64,000 nucleotides of DNA, from contig NZ_MUMH01000086.1 in assembly GCF_002155965.1 (NCBI RefSeq), positions 19,767-83,766 on the forward strand. Direction: 5' to 3'. Under the pieces are notes generated by a model. The model saw only the letters and a program-made list of their open reading frames with translations. It did not search any database and was not told the DNA's origin. Source of the stretch: Allokutzneria sp. NRRL B-24872. GTDB taxonomy: Bacteria; Actinomycetota; Actinomycetes; Mycobacteriales; Pseudonocardiaceae. Shown here in pieces: positions 35,601-47,635 of the stretch (position 1 is its first letter; the number at the start of each line of letters is the position of its first letter). The position numbers were made by a program, and so were the translations under genes.

Positions 35601-38600
35601 GCCGTGGAGCTGCTGGAGACATCGCCGGTGTTCCGCGAGCGCATCGCCAAGTGCGAGCAGGCGTTGGAGCCGTTCGTCGACTGGTCGCTCACCGAGGTCC
35701 TTCGCGGCGTTGAAGGCGCTCCAACGACCGACCGCGTTGACGTCGTGCAGCCCGTGCTGTGGGCCGTGATGGTGTCGCTCGCGGAGCTGTGGCGGTCCTT
35801 CGGCGTCGAGCCCGCTGCGGTGATCGGCCATTCGCAGGGCGAGATCGCGGCGGCGGCCGTCTCCGGCGCACTGTCCCTTTCGGACGCTGCTCGCGTGGTT
35901 TCTCTGCGCAGCAAGGCTTTGCTGGAGCTGTCCGGGCTCGGCGGCATGGTGTCGGTCGCGCTGCCGCTTGCGGACACCACTGCGCTGATCAGCCAGTGGG
36001 ACGGCCGGATCGGCATCGCGGCGGTCAACGGTCCTGCCACCACAGTGGTTTCCGGTGACGCCGACGCTCTGGACGAGCTGATGGTGGTCAGCGAGCAGCG
36101 TGACGCCCGTGCCCGCCGCGTCAACGTGGACTACGCCTCGCACTCCGCGCACGTGGAGCGCATCGAACAGCGGCTGGCCGAAGTTCTCGCACCGATCGTG
36201 CCGCGTTCCGGGGGAGTGCCGTTCTACTCCACGGTGACCGGCGCGCTGATCGACACCGGCGAAGTGGACGCGGAGTACTGGTACCGCAACCTGCGCCAGA
36301 CCGTGCTCATGCGCGAGGCGGTGGAGGCCGCGATCACTGACGGGCACGACGTGTTCGTGGAGAGCAGCCCGCACCCCGTCATGATCATGGCACTTGAGGA
36401 CACGATCGAGGCTTCCGAGGCGACCGCCGCCGTTGTGCCTTCGCTGCGCCGCGACCAGGGCGGACTTGACCGCTTCACGCTCTCGCTCGGGCAGGCGTAC
36501 GTGCACGGCGTCGTCGTCGACTGGTCCTCGCTGCTGCCCGGCAAGCAGATCGAGCTGCCGACCTACGCCTTCCAGCGCGAGCGCTTCTGGTTCGAGCCTG
36601 CCTCGGCGACGGTCGCCGCTGCCCCGGTCGACGAGGTCGAGTCCGGGTTCTGGGAGTCGGTGGAGCGTGAAGACCTCGACTCCATCGCGGAGACCCTGGG
36701 CGTCGGTGCGGACGAGTCGCTGAGCGCGATCCTGCCGCGCCTGTCGGCCTGGCGGAGGTCCCGCCGCGAGCAGTCCGTTGTGGACAGTTGGCGTTACCGT
36801 GTCACGTGGAAGCCGCTGACGACAGCTCCGGCTGAGCTGTCGGGTACGTGGATCGTCGTGGCCACCGAGGAGACCGAGTGGGTTTCGGCGGTCCGCTCGG
36901 CGCTGTCCGGTGAGCTGGTGATCATCGACCTCGCCGCCGATCGCGCGGCGCTGGCGGCTCAGCTCCGCGAGCTCGGCCCGGTCAACGGCATCGTGTCGCT
37001 GCTGGCGGACGACGCCGGGGTCTCTGTTCAGCACAAGGACTTGACGCAGGGCATCGCCTCCACCGTGCTGCTCGTGCAGGCCCTGGGTGACGCGGAGATC
37101 GACGCGCCGCTGTGGTGCGCGACCAGGACCGCTGTCGCCGTCGGGCGTTCCGAGCACGTCGAGGCGCCGGTCCAGTCGCAGCTCTGGGGCTTCGGCCGGG
37201 TCGTCGCGCTGGAGCACCCGCGCCGGTGGGGTGGCATGATCGACCTCCCCTCGAACATCGACGCGCGTGTCGCCGGGCGCCTGCTGGCTGTGCTCTCGCA
37301 GTCCTCCGAAGACCAGGTCGCGGTCCGGGCTTCGGGTGCGTTCGGCCGCAGGCTCGTTCGCGCGAAGTCCTCTTCGGACAGTCCTCAGTGGACTCCTCGG
37401 GGCACCGTGCTGATCACGGGTGGGACGGGTGCTCTTGGCGGGCACGTCGCGCGCTGGCTGGCTGAGGCGGGTGCTGAACACCTCGTCCTGACCAGCCGCC
37501 GTGGCATCGATGCTCCTGGAGCTGCCGAGCTGAGCGCGGAACTGGAAGCCTTGGGCGCCAACGTGACCGTCGCGGCCTGCGACGTTACCGACCGCGATTC
37601 CGTGGCTGCCGTGCTCGCCGCACACCCGGTGAACGCGGTCGTGCACGCGGCGGGCATCGACAGCCACGCCATGATCGAGGACACCACGCTCGACGAGTTC
37701 GCGGACACGCTCTCTGCCAAGGTCGCGGGCGCGGTCCACTTGCACGAACTGTTGGGCGATCAGGAACTGGACGCGTTCATCCTGTTCTCGTCGGGCGCGG
37801 GCATCTGGGGAAGTGGCCGCCAGGGCGCGTACTCGGCGGGCAACGCCTTCATGGACGCTCTCGTGGAGCACCGGCGTTCGCGCGGGCTCGCCGGTCTGGC
37901 GATCTCGTGGGGCGCGTGGGCGGACGGCGGCATGGCCGCGCAGGGCGATGCCGAGGAGATCCTGCGTCGGCGCGGTGTCCACACGATGCCCGCCGCGATG
38001 GCGCTTTCCGCGCTGCGCCAGGCGTTGTCGGACGGTGAGACCACGCTGACGGTCGCGGCGTTCGACTGGGCGCTGTTCGCGCCGAGGTTCACCGTCAACC
38101 GTGCGAGCGCGCTGCTCGACGAGCTGCCCGAAGTCCGCCGCGCGCTGGAGTCCGGCGACGAGGAGACCACTGCTGCTGGACCGACTCCCTTGGTGGCCAA
38201 GCTTTCCGCTCTCACGGCGGGGGAGCAGGACCGGCTGCTCGTCGACCTCGTCCGCACGCAGGCCGCGACCGTGCTCGGGCACAACGGCGCCACCGAGGTG
38301 GAGGCCGGGCGCGCGTTCAAGGAGCTGGGCTTCGACTCGCTGACCGCCGTTGAGCTGCGCAACAAGCTCAACGCGGCGACCGGGCTCAAGCTGCCGACAA
38401 CGGCGGTGTTCGACTACCCCAACGCGCTCGCTTTGGCGTCGTTCCTGCGGTCGGAGCTGAGCGGGACGAGGGAAGTCGCTGCCGCGTCGACGGTGACTGT
38501 GACGGACGAGCCGATCGCGATCGTCGGCATGGCCTGCCGTTTCCCCGGCGGTGCGAACTCGCCCGAGGAGCTGTGGCAGCTGCTGGAGTCCGGCACCGAC

Positions 38601-41600
38601 GTGATCTCGCTGTGGCCGGACGACCGCGGCTGGGACACGGAGGGCATGTACGACCCGGAGCCGGGCAAGCCGGGCAAGACCTACGCCCGCGACGGCGGAT
38701 TCCTCTACGACGCAGCAGGTTTCGATGCCGGGCTGTTCGGGATCTCCCCGCGTGAGGCCTTGGCGATGGACCCGCAGCAGCGGTTGCTGTTGGAGTCCTC
38801 GTGGGAGGTCTTCGAGCGCGCGGGCATCGACCCGATGTCTTTGAAGGGCAGCCAAACCGGCGTGTTCGTCGGCATGGCCTACCAGGGGTACGGCGCGGGG
38901 CTCGCTGAGGTTCCCGAGGGTGTGGAGGGCCACTTGCTGACCGGTGGCGCGTCGAGCGTCGTGTCCGGGCGCGTGGCTTACACGTTCGGGCTCGAAGGCC
39001 CGGCGGTCACCGTGGACACCGCGTGCTCGTCGTCGCTGGTCGCGCTGCACTTGGCGATGCAGTCGCTGCGCAGTGGTGAGAGCACGATGGCCATCGCGGG
39101 TGGTGTGAACGTGATGGCGGGCCTCACCGGGTTCGTGGAGTTCAGCCGCCAGCGCGGTCTGTCGCCGGATGGTCGCTGCAAGGCGTTTGCGGAGAGCGCG
39201 GACGGCACGGGCTGGGCGGACGGCGTCGGCCTCGTTCTGGTGGAACGGCTTTCCGACGCTCAGCGCAACGGGCACAAGGTGCTCGCTGTGGTACGCGGTT
39301 CCGCGGTGAACCAGGATGGCGCGTCGAACGGGTTGACCGCGCCGAATGGTCCTGCTCAGCAGCGGGTGATCCGGCAGGCGTTGGCCTCGGCTGGGCTCGT
39401 TCCGTCCGACGTGGACGCTGTCGAGGCGCACGGAACCGGCACCAAGCTCGGTGACCCCATTGAGGCGCAGGCACTTCTGGCGACCTACGGCCAAGAGCGG
39501 CAGGCGCCGCTGTGGTTGGGCACGCTCAAGTCGAACATCGGCCACTCGCAGGCAGCGGCCGGTGTGGCTGGCGTCATCAAGATGGTGATGGCGCTGCGCA
39601 ACGACCTGCTGCCGAAGACCTTGCACGTCGATGAGCCGACGTCCCATGTGGACTGGTCCACCGGCGACGTGCGGCTGTTGACCGAGGCTCAACCGTGGCC
39701 GTCGAACGACCGTCCTCGCCGCGCTGGTATCTCGTCCTTCGGGGTATCCGGTACCAACGCGCATGTGATCGTGGAGGAGTACACGTGCGATGCTGTTTCC
39801 GCGCGTGTGGGCCGACCGGGTGCGGGTGTCCCGCTAGACACTGTGGAGGAAGCTCCGGCGGTGCTTCCGGTCGCACCGGCTTCTGCTCCGGCAGAGGTCG
39901 CGTGGGTGTTGTCGGGAAAGACGTCAGCCGCCGTTCGGGATCAGGCTTCGCGGTTGCTGTCCATTGTGGATGATGTTCCGTCGCTGGATGTCGCTCGTGT
40001 TCTTGCGACCGGGCGCGCGGCGTTGGAGCACCGGGCCGCTGTGGTCGGCTCGGATCGGGACTCGCTGGTCGAGGGCCTGCATGCGCTGGTGGCGGGAACG
40101 CCGAACTCGGGTGTCACGGTGGGGCGCGCGGACAACGCGGGCAACGTGGCGTTCCTGTTCTCCGGACAGGGTTCGCAGCGCGCTGGCATGGGCTGCGAGC
40201 TGTACGAAGCCTTCCCGGCCTTCGCTGCGGCGTTCGACGACGCGTGCGCGCACGTGGACGTGCACGGAGACCGGCCGCTGCGCGACGTTGTCTTCGGGGA
40301 CTCGTCGGACCTGGGCCGGACCGAGTTCACGCAGCCCGCGCTGTTCGCGCTTGAAGTGGCGTTGTTCCGGTTGCTGGAGTCGTGGGGTGTGCGGCCGGAC
40401 GTCGTGACTGGGCACTCGATCGGTGAGATCGCGGCGGCGCACGTCGCCGGAGCGCTGTCGCTGGCCGACGCGGCGAAGCTGGTGTCCGCTCGCGCCCAGC
40501 TCATGCAGGCGCTGCCCGCCGGCGGAGCGATGGTGGCGATCCAGGCCACCGAGGCGGAGGTCCTGCCGCACCTCGACGACGCCGTGAGCATCGCGGCGAT
40601 CAACGGGCCGGAGTCCGTTGTGGTATCGGGTGCCGAGGACGCGGTGCTGGCGGTCGCGGCGCAGTTCACGGACCGCAAGACCTCGCGGCTGAAGGTGTCG
40701 CACGCGTTCCACTCGCCGCTGATGGAGCCCATGCTGGCGGAGTTCGAGAAGGCTCTGGACGGGATCGAGTTCCAGGTTCCGGGGATTCCGATCGTGTCGG
40801 CGTCGACCGGGTCTGTGGTGGAACGCTATTCCGTTGCGTACTGGGTTCGGCACGTCCGGGACGCTGTTCGGTTCGCGGAGGCACTCGACACCGTTCACGC
40901 CCAGGGCGTCAACCGGTTCGTCGAGATCGGTCCGGGCGGGGTGCTCACCGCGATGGCGCAGGGCTGCCTCGCCGACGTCGTCACGGTCGCGCTGCTGCGC
41001 TCGGATCGGCCGGAGACGCAGTCGATCACGACCGCTGTCGCTCAGCTCCACGCGCACGGTGTCGCGGTGGACTGGTCGGCGGTGTATCCCGGTGCGGGTG
41101 TGGTCGATCTGCCGACCTACCCGTTCCAGCACGAGCGCTACTGGCTGATGCCGTCCGCGCCCGTCGTGGTGTCGGAGGACGGCGGGTTCTGGGACACCGT
41201 GGAGCAGGCCGACGTCACCTCGCTCGCCGAGACCTTGGACCTGCCCGCCGAGCAGCTTGAGGCGGTCCTGCCGAGGTTGTCCGCCTGGCGCAGGCAGCGG
41301 CGGGACGAGTCCACTGTGGACAACTGGACCTATCGCGTGGACTGGAAGCCCCTGCGTGGGCTCAACGCCCAGCCGTACGGGACGTGGATCGTGCTCGCCA
41401 CCGAAGAGACCGAGTGGACGACCGCGGTCACGGATGGCCTCGCCGCTCGCGGCCTGAGGGTCTACCCGATCGCCGTTGAGACCACCGCTGACCGCAGCGC
41501 CATCACTCGCCAGCTCGTGCGTGCGAGCGAAGAGACGCTGGTTGCGGGCGTGGTGTCGCTGCTCGGCGTCGACGAGCGACCGCATGCGGCGCTGTCCGTG

Positions 41601-44600
41601 GGCGCCGCGCTGTCGGTGCTGCTCGTGCAGGCGTTGGGCGACGCGGACATTCAGGCTCCACTGTGGACGGTCACGGCCGAAGCGATGCCTGTTGGCGGTG
41701 TGGTGCCGAGTGCGGTCCAGAACGCGATCTGGGGCTTCGGCCGCGTGGCCGCGCTGGAGCACTCGCGTCGGTGGGGCGGCCTCATCGACCTTCCGGGTGT
41801 GCTCAGCGAGGGCGTGCTCGGGCACCTCGTCGGCGTGCTCGGCCAGTCCGCTGAGGACCAGGTGGTGATCCGCGAGAACGGCGTCCACGGGCGGAGGCTC
41901 GCGCGACTGTCCACTAAGGATGGTTCACAGTGGACTCCTCGCGGCACTGTGCTGATCACCGGCGGCACTGGGGCCCTTGGTGGGCACGTTGGTCGTTGGC
42001 TGGCGAGCGCGGGGGCCGAGCACCTGGTGCTGACCAGCCGCCGCGGGCTGGACGCGCCGGGCGCTGCTGAGCTGAAGACCGAGTTGGAGGCTCTGGGCGC
42101 GCGGGTGACTGTGGCCGCGTGCGATGTGGCTGATCGTGACGCGGTGGCTGCGCTGCTGGCTGAGCACCCGGTGAACGCTGTGGTGCACACGGCGGGTGTG
42201 GACCAGCTGGAGCCCCTGGCGGACATGGACTTGGAGTCCTTCGCCGACGTGCTCTCCGCGAAGGTCGGCGGCGCCGTGCACCTGCACGAGCTCGCCGGAG
42301 ACCTGGACGCGTTCGTGCTCTTCTCCTCCATCGCGGGGGTGTGGGGCGGCGGTCACCAGGCTGCTTACGCGGCGGCCAACGCGTTCCTGGACGGGCTCGC
42401 CGAGCGGCGGCGCGCACAGGGGCTCGCGGCGACCGCCGTGGCGTGGGGACCGTGGGACGACGGAGGCATGGCCGAGGGTGAGGAGGCCGGTCAGCGGCTC
42501 AGCCGTCGTGGCCTGGTCCGGATGCGCGCCGCGCTGGCGGTGTCCGCGATGCGCCGGGTGATCGGTGTGCCTGCCGCGACGGTGGTCGACGTCGACTGGG
42601 AGCGGTTCATCGCGCCCTTCACGGTCAGCCGCTCGAGCGCGCTGCTCAGCGACCTCGTCTCGGTCAAGCAGGCTGAGCCGGAGCTGGTCTCGTCGCCGCT
42701 CGTGAACCTCACCGAGGCCGAGCTCGTCGAGCTGGTCCGGACGCACGCCTCGGCGGTGCTGGGGTATGCGGACAGCGGCGCCGTTGAGGCGGGCCGGGCG
42801 TTCAAGGACCTCGGTTTCGACTCGCTGACCGCCGTCGAGCTGCGCAACCAGCTCACCGCCGCGACCGGGCTGACGCTGCCGCCGACGCTGGTCTTCGACT
42901 ACCCCAACGCGCTCGCTCTCGCCGCGCACCTGCGCTCGGAGCTGAGCGGGACTCGGGAAGTCACGTCCGCGTCGGCGGTGACCGTGACGGACGAGCCGAT
43001 CGCGATCGTCGGCATGGCCTGTCGCTACCCGGGCGGGGTCGACTCGCCCGAAGACCTGTGGAACCTGGTCGCAAGTGGTACTGACGGCATCTCGGAGTTC
43101 CCGGAGGACCGTGGTTGGGACGTCGCGAACCTCTACGACTCGAACCCGGACAGCTCCGGCAAGTCCTACGTGAAGCACGGCGGTTTCCGGTACGACGCGG
43201 CCGAGTTCGACGCGGCGTTCTTCGGGATCTCTCCGCGCGAGGCCACGGTGATGGACCCGCAGCAACGACTGCTGCTGGAGACCGCGTGGGAGACCTTCGA
43301 GCGCGCGGGCCTCGACCCGGAGATGGTGCGCGGCACGCAGACCGGCGTGTTCGTCGGCTCGGGCTACCAGGACTACGCGGCCCAGGCTTTCAGTGCGGCC
43401 GATGACTCTGAAGGTTTCTTCGGCACCGGAAACACCGCGAGCATCATGTCGGGCCGCATCGCCTACACCTTCGGGCTCGAAGGCCCGGCGGTCACCATCG
43501 ACACCGCGTGCTCGTCTTCGCTGGTCGCGCTGCACTGGGCGGTTCAGGCGCTGCGCAACGGCGAGTGCTCGATGGCGCTGGCCGGCGGTGTGATGATCAT
43601 GGCGACGCCGCGGGCGTTCGTGGAGTTCAGCCGCCAGCGCGGGCTCGCGGAGGACGGCCGGTGCAAGGCCTTCGCCGCGGCGGCTGACGGCACCGGCTGG
43701 TCCGAGGGCATCGGCATGCTGCTGGTGGAGCGCCTTTCCGACGCCCAGCGCAACGGCCACAAGGTGCTCGCCGTGGTACGCGGTTCCGCGGTGAACCAGG
43801 ATGGCGCGTCGAACGGGCTGACTGCGCCGAACGGCCCGGCTCAGCAGCGGGTGATCCGGCAGGCTCTCGCCTCGGCTGGGCTCGCTCCGTCCGACGTGGA
43901 CGCTGTGGAGGCGCACGGCACGGGCACGCGGCTCGGTGATCCGATCGAGGCGCAGGCGGTTCTCGCGACGTACGGGCAGGACCGCGCGCAGCCGTTGTGG
44001 CTCGGGTCGCTGAAGTCCAACATCGGCCACACACAGGCGGCTGCCGGTGTCGGTGGCGTGATCAAGATGGTCATGGCGATGCGCAACGGGGTGCTGCCGA
44101 AGACCCTGCACATCGACGCGCCGACGCCGAACGTGGACTGGTCGGCTGGAGCTGTGTCGCTGCTGACCGAGGCCGTTCCGTGGGAGTCCGGCCGGCCGCG
44201 TCGTGCTGGTATCTCGTCCTTCGGGGTATCCGGTACCAATTCGCATGTGATCATCGAAGAGGCTCCCGCCTCGGAGGATGGTGTCGGGGCGCCCGGTGAC
44301 GCCGTTGTGCCGTGGGTGCTCTCGGGCAAGTCCGAGGCGGCGGTTCGCGATCAGGCCCGGCGGCTTTTGTCCTTTGTGGATGATCAGCATCCGGTGGACG
44401 TCGGCCTCTCGCTCGCCTCGACGCGCAGCGCTCTGGGCCACCGGGCGGCCGTGGTCGGCGTCTCTCGCGAGGAGCTGCTCGAAGGGCTGCGAGCAGTCGC
44501 CTCCGGTGGGTCGGCGCCCGGCGTGGTGCGCGGTCGTCCCGGAGGCAAGATCGGGTTCGTGTTCTCCGGGCAGGGCTCACAGCGTGTGGGCATGGGGCAG

Positions 44601-47588
44601 GAGTTGTTCGACACGTACCCCGTGTTCGCGGCTGCCTGGACGGAGGTCGTCAACTACTTGACGGTGGACGTCAAGTCGCCTGACCTGGATCAGACGGGCA
44701 ATGCCCAGCCTGCTTTGTTCGCGCTTGAAGTGGCGTTGTTCCGGCTGCTTGAGTCGTGGGGTGTGCGGCCGGATGTGCTGGCTGGGCATTCCATTGGTGA
44801 GATCGCTGCCGCGCACGTCGCTGGGGTTCTGTCGTTGGAGGATGCGGCGACGCTGGTGAGCGCCCGGGCTCGGTTGATGCAGGCGCTCCCGTCCGGCGGG
44901 GCGATGGTGGCGGTCCAGGCGTCTGAGGACGAGGTTCTGCCGCTGCTCACCGATGGTGTGGGGATCGCGGCGATCAACGGGCCGGAGTCCGTTGTGGTAT
45001 CGGGTGCCGAGGACGCGGTGCTGGCGGTCGCGGCGCAGTTCACGGACCGCAAGACCTCGCGGTTGAAGGTGTCGCATGCGTTCCATTCGCCGTTGATGGA
45101 GCCGATGCTGGCGGAGTTCGCGGCGGCCATCGAGGGGATCACGTTCAACGAGCCGGAGATTCCGGTCGTGTCGACGCTCACCGGGTCTTTGGTGGAACGC
45201 TATTCCGCCGGGTACTGGGTTCGGCATGTGCGGGACTCGGTGCGCTTCGCGGACGCGGTGGAGACGGTGCGCGACCGGGGCGTGACGACGTTCGTCGAGG
45301 TCGGGCCGGGCGGCGTGCTCAGCGCGCTGGTGCAGGGTTGCCTGACGGACGTGGTGACCGTTCCGGTACTCCGTGCCGACCGGCCGGAGCCGGAGGCGAT
45401 CACGACGGCACTCGCGGAAGCGCACGCACGCGGTGCCACGGTGGACTGGACGAAGTTCTTCGTGGGCGGAAGCAAGATCGACCTGCCGACGTACGCCTTC
45501 CAGCGCGAGCGCTACTGGCTGGACGCGCCGGAGCCCGTGGCCGGCGACGCCGTGGACAGCGACTTCTGGGAGACCGTGGAGCGCGAGGACTTGGCCTCGC
45601 TGACCGCGACCTTGGAGATCGGCGAGAACGACTCGTTCCGCGACGTGCTGCCCAGGCTCTCGTCCTGGCGCAAGCAGCGCCGCGAAGAGTCCGTTGTGGA
45701 CGGTCTGCGCTACGGCATCACGTGGAAGCGCCTCGGCGACGGCGACACCACGGCCTCCGGGCTGTGGCTCGTGCCCGTGCCGTCCGCGCTGGCCGACGAC
45801 GCCTGGGTGCAGGACTGCCTGCTGGGCCTCACTGATCACGGAATCACACCGGTCCCGGTGCCCATCGACGCGGGCACCAACCGCGCGCTCGCCACGAAGG
45901 CGCTCGCTGAGGCGGCGCACGATCACATGGTCACCGGCGTGCTCTCGCTGCTCGGCGTGGACTCGGACGGCCCCGCGCTGAGCCTGGTGCTGGTGCAGGC
46001 GCTGGGTGACGCGCAGATCGACGCGCCGCTGTGGCTCGCCACCAGGAACGCGATGCCCGTCAACGCCTCCGACGAGCTGGAGAACCCGGCGCAGAGCCAG
46101 GTGTGGGGCATCGGCATGGTCACCGCGCTGGAGCACGCTTCGCGGTGGGGCGGCCTGGTCGACCTGCCCGCCAAGCTCGACGAGCGCGTGACGAAGCGCC
46201 TCGCCTCGGTGCTCGGGCAGGCCACGGAGGACCAGATCGCCGTCCGCGCTTCGGGCTCGTTCGGCAGACGGCTCGGAGCAGTGTCCACACAGGACGGTGC
46301 ACAGTGGACTCCGCGCGGAACGGTCTTGATCACTGGTGGTACGGGGGCCCTTGGCGGGCACGTCGCCAGGTGGCTGGCGGGGGCGGGAGCTGAGCACGTG
46401 ATCTTGACCAGCCGTCGTGGGCTGGACGCGCCGGGAGCGACGGAGCTCAAGGCAGAGCTGGAAAGCCTTGGCGCGCAGGTGACCGTCGCCGCGTGCGATG
46501 TCGCTGACCGGGACGCCGTGCGGAGCCTGCTGGCCGAGCACACGGTGAACGCGGTGGTGCACACGGCGGGCGGCTCGGACGCGGCGATGCTCATGGACAC
46601 CACGCCCGCCGAGTTCGCGGAGATGAGCGCGGCCAAGGTCGCGGGCGCGGTGCACCTGGACGAATTGTTGGCAGACAAGGAACTCGACGCGTTCGTGCTG
46701 TTCTCGTCGATTTCGGGCGTGTGGGGCGGTGGCGGCCAGGCCGCGTACTCCGCCGCGAACGCCTTCCTCAACGGGCTCGCGGAGAACCGACGGCACCGCG
46801 GCCTCGCGGCGACCTCGATCGCGTGGGGACCGTGGGCCGGTGGTGGCATGGTCGAAGCCACCGGCGACGAAGAGCGGCTGAAGGCGCGTGGTCTGACCGC
46901 GTTGCGCCCGGAGCAGGCGATCACGGCTCTGCGCCGCGCCTTGGACGGCGGCGACACCGCGGTCGCGATCGCCGACGTGGACTGGGAGAAGTTCATCGTC
47001 CCGTTCACGGTGAGCCGGGAAAGCGCGCTGCTGGGCGATCTTCCGCAGGTGAAGCGGGTCGAGCCGCAGGCGCCGGAGGTCGACGCCTCCGCGCTCGTGG
47101 CGAAGCTGTCCGGGATGTCGGAGTCCGACCAGGAACGGACGCTGATCGGGATCGTCAGCACGCACGTGGCGACGGTGCTCGGCCACCGGGGCACGGCGGC
47201 GGTGGAGGCCGACCTGGCGTTCAAGGAGCTGGGTTTCGACTCGCTCACGGCGGTGGAGCTGCGCAACCTGCTCACCGGCGAGACCGGGCTGACCCTGCCC
47301 GCCACGCTGGTCTTCGACCACCCGACGCCCAGGGCGCTCGCGCGGCACCTGCGCGAGGCACTGCTGGACACGGCGGGCGGCGAGGTCTCGGTCTTCGAGG
47401 AGCTGGACCGCCTGGAGTCGCTGATCGCGGGTGTCAACCAGGAGGAGGTCACGCGTTCACGAGTGCGGACGCGCCTGCAGGGGCTGCTCGTCGCGCTCTC
47501 CGCCCCGGCGGTGGAGAACGGGGAACTGGAGGCCGCGACGGTCGACGACATTTTCGATCTGATCGACCAAGAGCTGGAAATTTCCTAG
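29628..47588 (+). CDS. Four-module type I polyketide synthase: docking-(KS-AT-KR-ACP)x4-docking
   Basis: This 5986-residue PKS has four modules of identical plan and no DH or ER. Residues 1-33 form the docking helix. KS cysteines are at residues 206, 1634, 3133 and 4628. AT serines are at 638 (GHSIGE/HAFH, malonyl), 2069 (GHSQGE, YASH from 2169, methylmalonyl), 3597 (GHSIGE/HAFH, malonyl) and 5055 (GHSIGE/HAFH, malonyl). Each AT leads into the FWxxVERED...LSAWRRQR segment typical of modules that go straight to a KR. All four KRs lack LDD. They carry Trp before the active Tyr (for example [10 protein letters not shown]), with Gln and no His in between, which by the published KR fingerprint is A1-type. 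Four beta-hydroxyl groups of the same facial sense are expected, with one methyl branch from the second module. The C-terminus is a docking region ending in [10 protein letters not shown]. The stop is TAG 47586-47588. Confidence 0.97.
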   Translation: MANDDKLRDYLKRVMVDLRQTRRQLDELESKDTEPIAIVGMACRYPGGVASPEQLWDLVSSGRDAVSGFPADRGWDLEGIYDPDPDRAGRTYTRHGGFLDDAAGFDPAFFGISPREALAMDPQQRLLLQTSWEAIERAGIDPMSVRGGQAGVFVGTNGQDHASLLRSGDEETEAHALTANTAAVISGRIAYALGLEGPAVTVDTACSSSLVAMHLAAHALRQGECSLALAGGATIMATPNTFIAFSRQRGLSSDGRCRAFSASADGTGMAEGVGVILLERLSDARRNGHPVLAVIRGSAVNQDGASNGLTAPNGPSQERVIRQALANARLTPEQVDVVEAHGTATALGDPIEADALLATYGQDHPADRPLWLGSIKSNIGHSQAAAGVAGVIKMVMALQHGVLPRTLHVDAPSPHVDWASGNVRLLTSAEPWPDVDRPRRAGVSSFGASGTNAHVILEQAVAEPAPVASPAAGPVAWVLSGKSDAALRAQAARLLSFVDTSASPVDVALSLATTRSAWERRAAVVGSSVEELTEGLRAVAAGEGSALAVEGVARSGKVGFVFSGQGSQRLGMGQELFDTYPVFAAAFTEVVNYLTVDVKSPDLDQTGNAQPALFALEVALFRLLESWGVRPDVVAGHSIGEIAAAHVAGVLSLKDAAALVGARARLMQALPVGGAMVAVQASEAEVLPLLTDGVGIAAINGPESVVVSGTEDAVLAVVAQFAGRKTSRLKVSHAFHSPLMEPMLAEFASALSDLTFNEPQIPIVSTLTGSLVERCSVEYWVRHVRDSVRFADGVRAMREQGVTRFVEVGPGGVLSAMVQGCVDDAVAVPVLRAERAEPQAIVTALAQLHTHGVPVDWSVFGGAKVDLPTYAFQKERFWLDKPAPVVDAADAEFWASVEREDVASLATALGLSADELDAVVPKLSAWRRQRHEVSTVDSWTYRIDWQPLPEIKSAALAGNWVVVAEEGDERAAAVAEGLGARLVTDLAELTEADGILSFGSLTATVKLLRAGVEAPLWCATRGAVHDNLDPDQSMVWGLGRAVALEHPQRWGGLVDLGENVDVGRLAAVLNQTSEDQVVIRDNGVFAARLSRVQRGITEPWTPRGTVLITGGTGALAGHLARWLAKAGAEHLVLTSRRGMEAPGAAELKAELEASTEVTVLACDMADRDAVQNLLAEHTFTSVFHTAGVEQFTPFDELTDEDFARTLGAKVTGAALLDELLGERELDAFVLYSSIAATWGSGQQTAYAAANAYLDGLAHQRRARGLAATSVAWGPWGGGGMLTDSDEAQLSRRGVSAMRPDLAVSALRRALDSGETAIAVADVDWGRFIPPFTLNRPSALLSGFTEAAPAEENAAPLVAKLSGLSTEDQIAALLDIVRGQVAAVLGHRGADSVETDRAFKDLGFDSLTAIEMRTKVGAATGLSLPATLIFDYPNPLVLAEFLHAELFGSAAATTRVVTASADEPIAIVAMSCRLPGGVASPEALWQLVSEGVDAISGFPGDRGWDIDSLYDPDPERTGTTYARDGGFLADATDFDAAFFGISPREALAMDPQQRLLLEASWEVFERAGLTPAQVKGTRTGVYAGLAFQGYGTESGTKPDGVEGHLLTGGASSVASGRVAYTFGLEGPAVTIDTACSSSLVALHLAVQSLRSGESDMALAGGVCVMASPNVFVEFSRQRGLSPDGRCRAFSADADGTGWSEGVGMILVERLSDAQRFGHPVLAVVRGTAINQDGASNGLTAPNGPAQQRVIREALAAAGLAPSDVDTVEAHGTGTTLGDPIEAQALLATYGRDRDQPLWVGSLKSNIGHTQAAAGVAGVIKMVMAMRNGVLPQTLHAGEPTPHVDWSAGNVRLLTESVPWQVDRPRRAGISSFGASGTNAHAIIEQAPPGEAPRTTPEPTAPVPWVLSAKSAKALRAQAARLAEHLTDRDWNPIDIGFSLDGRAAFEERAVVVGTDRESLLEGLQAFTVTGTATTKGKAVFVFPGQGSQWQGMAVELLETSPVFRERIAKCEQALEPFVDWSLTEVLRGVEGAPTTDRVDVVQPVLWAVMVSLAELWRSFGVEPAAVIGHSQGEIAAAAVSGALSLSDAARVVSLRSKALLELSGLGGMVSVALPLADTTALISQWDGRIGIAAVNGPATTVVSGDADALDELMVVSEQRDARARRVNVDYASHSAHVERIEQRLAEVLAPIVPRSGGVPFYSTVTGALIDTGEVDAEYWYRNLRQTVLMREAVEAAITDGHDVFVESSPHPVMIMALEDTIEASEATAAVVPSLRRDQGGLDRFTLSLGQAYVHGVVVDWSSLLPGKQIELPTYAFQRERFWFEPASATVAAAPVDEVESGFWESVEREDLDSIAETLGVGADESLSAILPRLSAWRRSRREQSVVDSWRYRVTWKPLTTAPAELSGTWIVVATEETEWVSAVRSALSGELVIIDLAADRAALAAQLRELGPVNGIVSLLADDAGVSVQHKDLTQGIASTVLLVQALGDAEIDAPLWCATRTAVAVGRSEHVEAPVQSQLWGFGRVVALEHPRRWGGMIDLPSNIDARVAGRLLAVLSQSSEDQVAVRASGAFGRRLVRAKSSSDSPQWTPRGTVLITGGTGALGGHVARWLAEAGAEHLVLTSRRGIDAPGAAELSAELEALGANVTVAACDVTDRDSVAAVLAAHPVNAVVHAAGIDSHAMIEDTTLDEFADTLSAKVAGAVHLHELLGDQELDAFILFSSGAGIWGSGRQGAYSAGNAFMDALVEHRRSRGLAGLAISWGAWADGGMAAQGDAEEILRRRGVHTMPAAMALSALRQALSDGETTLTVAAFDWALFAPRFTVNRASALLDELPEVRRALESGDEETTAAGPTPLVAKLSALTAGEQDRLLVDLVRTQAATVLGHNGATEVEAGRAFKELGFDSLTAVELRNKLNAATGLKLPTTAVFDYPNALALASFLRSELSGTREVAAASTVTVTDEPIAIVGMACRFPGGANSPEELWQLLESGTDVISLWPDDRGWDTEGMYDPEPGKPGKTYARDGGFLYDAAGFDAGLFGISPREALAMDPQQRLLLESSWEVFERAGIDPMSLKGSQTGVFVGMAYQGYGAGLAEVPEGVEGHLLTGGASSVVSGRVAYTFGLEGPAVTVDTACSSSLVALHLAMQSLRSGESTMAIAGGVNVMAGLTGFVEFSRQRGLSPDGRCKAFAESADGTGWADGVGLVLVERLSDAQRNGHKVLAVVRGSAVNQDGASNGLTAPNGPAQQRVIRQALASAGLVPSDVDAVEAHGTGTKLGDPIEAQALLATYGQERQAPLWLGTLKSNIGHSQAAAGVAGVIKMVMALRNDLLPKTLHVDEPTSHVDWSTGDVRLLTEAQPWPSNDRPRRAGISSFGVSGTNAHVIVEEYTCDAVSARVGRPGAGVPLDTVEEAPAVLPVAPASAPAEVAWVLSGKTSAAVRDQASRLLSIVDDVPSLDVARVLATGRAALEHRAAVVGSDRDSLVEGLHALVAGTPNSGVTVGRADNAGNVAFLFSGQGSQRAGMGCELYEAFPAFAAAFDDACAHVDVHGDRPLRDVVFGDSSDLGRTEFTQPALFALEVALFRLLESWGVRPDVVTGHSIGEIAAAHVAGALSLADAAKLVSARAQLMQALPAGGAMVAIQATEAEVLPHLDDAVSIAAINGPESVVVSGAEDAVLAVAAQFTDRKTSRLKVSHAFHSPLMEPMLAEFEKALDGIEFQVPGIPIVSASTGSVVERYSVAYWVRHVRDAVRFAEALDTVHAQGVNRFVEIGPGGVLTAMAQGCLADVVTVALLRSDRPETQSITTAVAQLHAHGVAVDWSAVYPGAGVVDLPTYPFQHERYWLMPSAPVVVSEDGGFWDTVEQADVTSLAETLDLPAEQLEAVLPRLSAWRRQRRDESTVDNWTYRVDWKPLRGLNAQPYGTWIVLATEETEWTTAVTDGLAARGLRVYPIAVETTADRSAITRQLVRASEETLVAGVVSLLGVDERPHAALSVGAALSVLLVQALGDADIQAPLWTVTAEAMPVGGVVPSAVQNAIWGFGRVAALEHSRRWGGLIDLPGVLSEGVLGHLVGVLGQSAEDQVVIRENGVHGRRLARLSTKDGSQWTPRGTVLITGGTGALGGHVGRWLASAGAEHLVLTSRRGLDAPGAAELKTELEALGARVTVAACDVADRDAVAALLAEHPVNAVVHTAGVDQLEPLADMDLESFADVLSAKVGGAVHLHELAGDLDAFVLFSSIAGVWGGGHQAAYAAANAFLDGLAERRRAQGLAATAVAWGPWDDGGMAEGEEAGQRLSRRGLVRMRAALAVSAMRRVIGVPAATVVDVDWERFIAPFTVSRSSALLSDLVSVKQAEPELVSSPLVNLTEAELVELVRTHASAVLGYADSGAVEAGRAFKDLGFDSLTAVELRNQLTAATGLTLPPTLVFDYPNALALAAHLRSELSGTREVTSASAVTVTDEPIAIVGMACRYPGGVDSPEDLWNLVASGTDGISEFPEDRGWDVANLYDSNPDSSGKSYVKHGGFRYDAAEFDAAFFGISPREATVMDPQQRLLLETAWETFERAGLDPEMVRGTQTGVFVGSGYQDYAAQAFSAADDSEGFFGTGNTASIMSGRIAYTFGLEGPAVTIDTACSSSLVALHWAVQALRNGECSMALAGGVMIMATPRAFVEFSRQRGLAEDGRCKAFAAAADGTGWSEGIGMLLVERLSDAQRNGHKVLAVVRGSAVNQDGASNGLTAPNGPAQQRVIRQALASAGLAPSDVDAVEAHGTGTRLGDPIEAQAVLATYGQDRAQPLWLGSLKSNIGHTQAAAGVGGVIKMVMAMRNGVLPKTLHIDAPTPNVDWSAGAVSLLTEAVPWESGRPRRAGISSFGVSGTNSHVIIEEAPASEDGVGAPGDAVVPWVLSGKSEAAVRDQARRLLSFVDDQHPVDVGLSLASTRSALGHRAAVVGVSREELLEGLRAVASGGSAPGVVRGRPGGKIGFVFSGQGSQRVGMGQELFDTYPVFAAAWTEVVNYLTVDVKSPDLDQTGNAQPALFALEVALFRLLESWGVRPDVLAGHSIGEIAAAHVAGVLSLEDAATLVSARARLMQALPSGGAMVAVQASEDEVLPLLTDGVGIAAINGPESVVVSGAEDAVLAVAAQFTDRKTSRLKVSHAFHSPLMEPMLAEFAAAIEGITFNEPEIPVVSTLTGSLVERYSAGYWVRHVRDSVRFADAVETVRDRGVTTFVEVGPGGVLSALVQGCLTDVVTVPVLRADRPEPEAITTALAEAHARGATVDWTKFFVGGSKIDLPTYAFQRERYWLDAPEPVAGDAVDSDFWETVEREDLASLTATLEIGENDSFRDVLPRLSSWRKQRREESVVDGLRYGITWKRLGDGDTTASGLWLVPVPSALADDAWVQDCLLGLTDHGITPVPVPIDAGTNRALATKALAEAAHDHMVTGVLSLLGVDSDGPALSLVLVQALGDAQIDAPLWLATRNAMPVNASDELENPAQSQVWGIGMVTALEHASRWGGLVDLPAKLDERVTKRLASVLGQATEDQIAVRASGSFGRRLGAVSTQDGAQWTPRGTVLITGGTGALGGHVARWLAGAGAEHVILTSRRGLDAPGATELKAELESLGAQVTVAACDVADRDAVRSLLAEHTVNAVVHTAGGSDAAMLMDTTPAEFAEMSAAKVAGAVHLDELLADKELDAFVLFSSISGVWGGGGQAAYSAANAFLNGLAENRRHRGLAATSIAWGPWAGGGMVEATGDEERLKARGLTALRPEQAITALRRALDGGDTAVAIADVDWEKFIVPFTVSRESALLGDLPQVKRVEPQAPEVDASALVAKLSGMSESDQERTLIGIVSTHVATVLGHRGTAAVEADLAFKELGFDSLTAVELRNLLTGETGLTLPATLVFDHPTPRALARHLREALLDTAGGEVSVFEELDRLESLIAGVNQEEVTRSRVRTRLQGLLVALSAPAVENGELEAATVDDIFDLIDQELEIS
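29727..33985 (+). other. PKS window module 7: KS-AT(malonyl)-KR(A)-ACP
   Basis: The KS has [16 protein letters not shown] (Cys 30243-30245). The AT (about 31296-32260) is GHSIGE with Ser 31539-31541 and HAFH. The KR (catalytic half from about 32940) has TGGTGALAG and [10 protein letters not shown]. The ACP (about 33730-33950) has [11 protein letters not shown], slightly off the usual AVELRN. The product is a hydroxyl directly next to the polyene. Confidence 0.92.
34011..38490 (+). other. PKS window module 8: KS-AT(methylmalonyl)-KR(A)-ACP
   Basis: KS Cys is at 34527-34529. The AT (about 35550-36590) has GHSQGE (Ser 35832-35834) and YASH at 36132-36143. The KR (from about 37399) has TGGTGALGG and [10 protein letters not shown]. 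The ACP is at about 38230-38450. Predicted to install the only methyl branch of the four-hydroxyl segment. Confidence 0.92.
39781..39840 (+). repeat. Linker insertion, copy 2 (shared with 9961-10020)
   Basis: This encodes [18 protein letters not shown] between the KS and AT of module 9. It matches copy 1 in module 3 at 52 of 60 bases, and the reading frame is kept. The two host modules are otherwise unlike in AT type and in reductive domains. Confidence 0.85.
40590..40688 (+). repeat. 99-bp block in AT9 identical to AT10
   Basis: This covers the AT9 stretch from [14 protein letters not shown] through DRKTSR. It is base-for-base identical to 44964-45062 in AT10, although the N-terminal halves of the two ATs differ strongly. 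Confidence 0.85.
42993..47370 (+). other. PKS window module 10: KS-AT(malonyl)-KR(A)-ACP
   Basis: The KS has [17 protein letters not shown] (Cys 43509-43511). The AT (about 44546-45520) has GHSIGE (Ser 44790-44792) and HAFH. The KR (from about 46317) has TGGTGALGG and [10 protein letters not shown]. The ACP (about 47140-47350) has [15 protein letters not shown]. It is the last module of this protein and is followed directly by the docking region. Confidence 0.92.
44964..45062 (+). repeat. 99-bp block in AT10 identical to AT9
   Basis: Partner of 40590-40688. AT10 itself belongs to the shortened [10 protein letters not shown] group, so this block joins two otherwise different AT lineages. Confidence 0.85.
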
Positions 47589-47617
47589 TTTTGCGCGACC
47601 TAACCTCGGTGCAGGCC

Positions 47618-47623
47618 GAGGGA
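47618..47623 (+). promoter_or_regulatory. Ribosome binding site for the terminal PKS gene
   Basis: GAGGGA lies 12 bases before ATG 47636. The reading frame stays open far upstream into the previous gene (to at least 46721), but that part encodes Arg/Gly-rich out-of-frame sequence. The canonical docking start [14 protein letters not shown] fixes the ATG at 47636. Confidence 0.5.
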
Positions 47624-47635
47624 CGGGTGGCGTGG

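Larger units (their letters stand above)
38508..42990 (+). other. PKS window module 9: KS-AT(malonyl, divergent N-half)-KR(A)-ACP
   Basis: KS Cys is at 39024-39026. The post-KS linker carries the [15 protein letters not shown] insertion. The AT (about 40143-41150) is GHSIGE/HAFH. It is the only malonyl AT here with the ordinary, longer segment ([19 protein letters not shown]) in place of the shortened [10 protein letters not shown]. The KR (from about 41940) has [10 protein letters not shown], with His one residue before the Gln. The ACP is at about 42710-42930. Confidence 0.92.

Noticed and set aside
39824..39840. Apparent TAG stop in the module 9 linker
   Set aside because: The bases TAG are out of frame. 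The codons read CCG CTA GAC ACT, so the gene continues.
46721..47635. Upstream in-frame extension of the terminal PKS reading frame
   Set aside because: It overlaps the real coding frame of the four-module PKS and encodes Arg/Gly/Ala-rich nonsense. The docking helix and ribosome site place the start at 47636.
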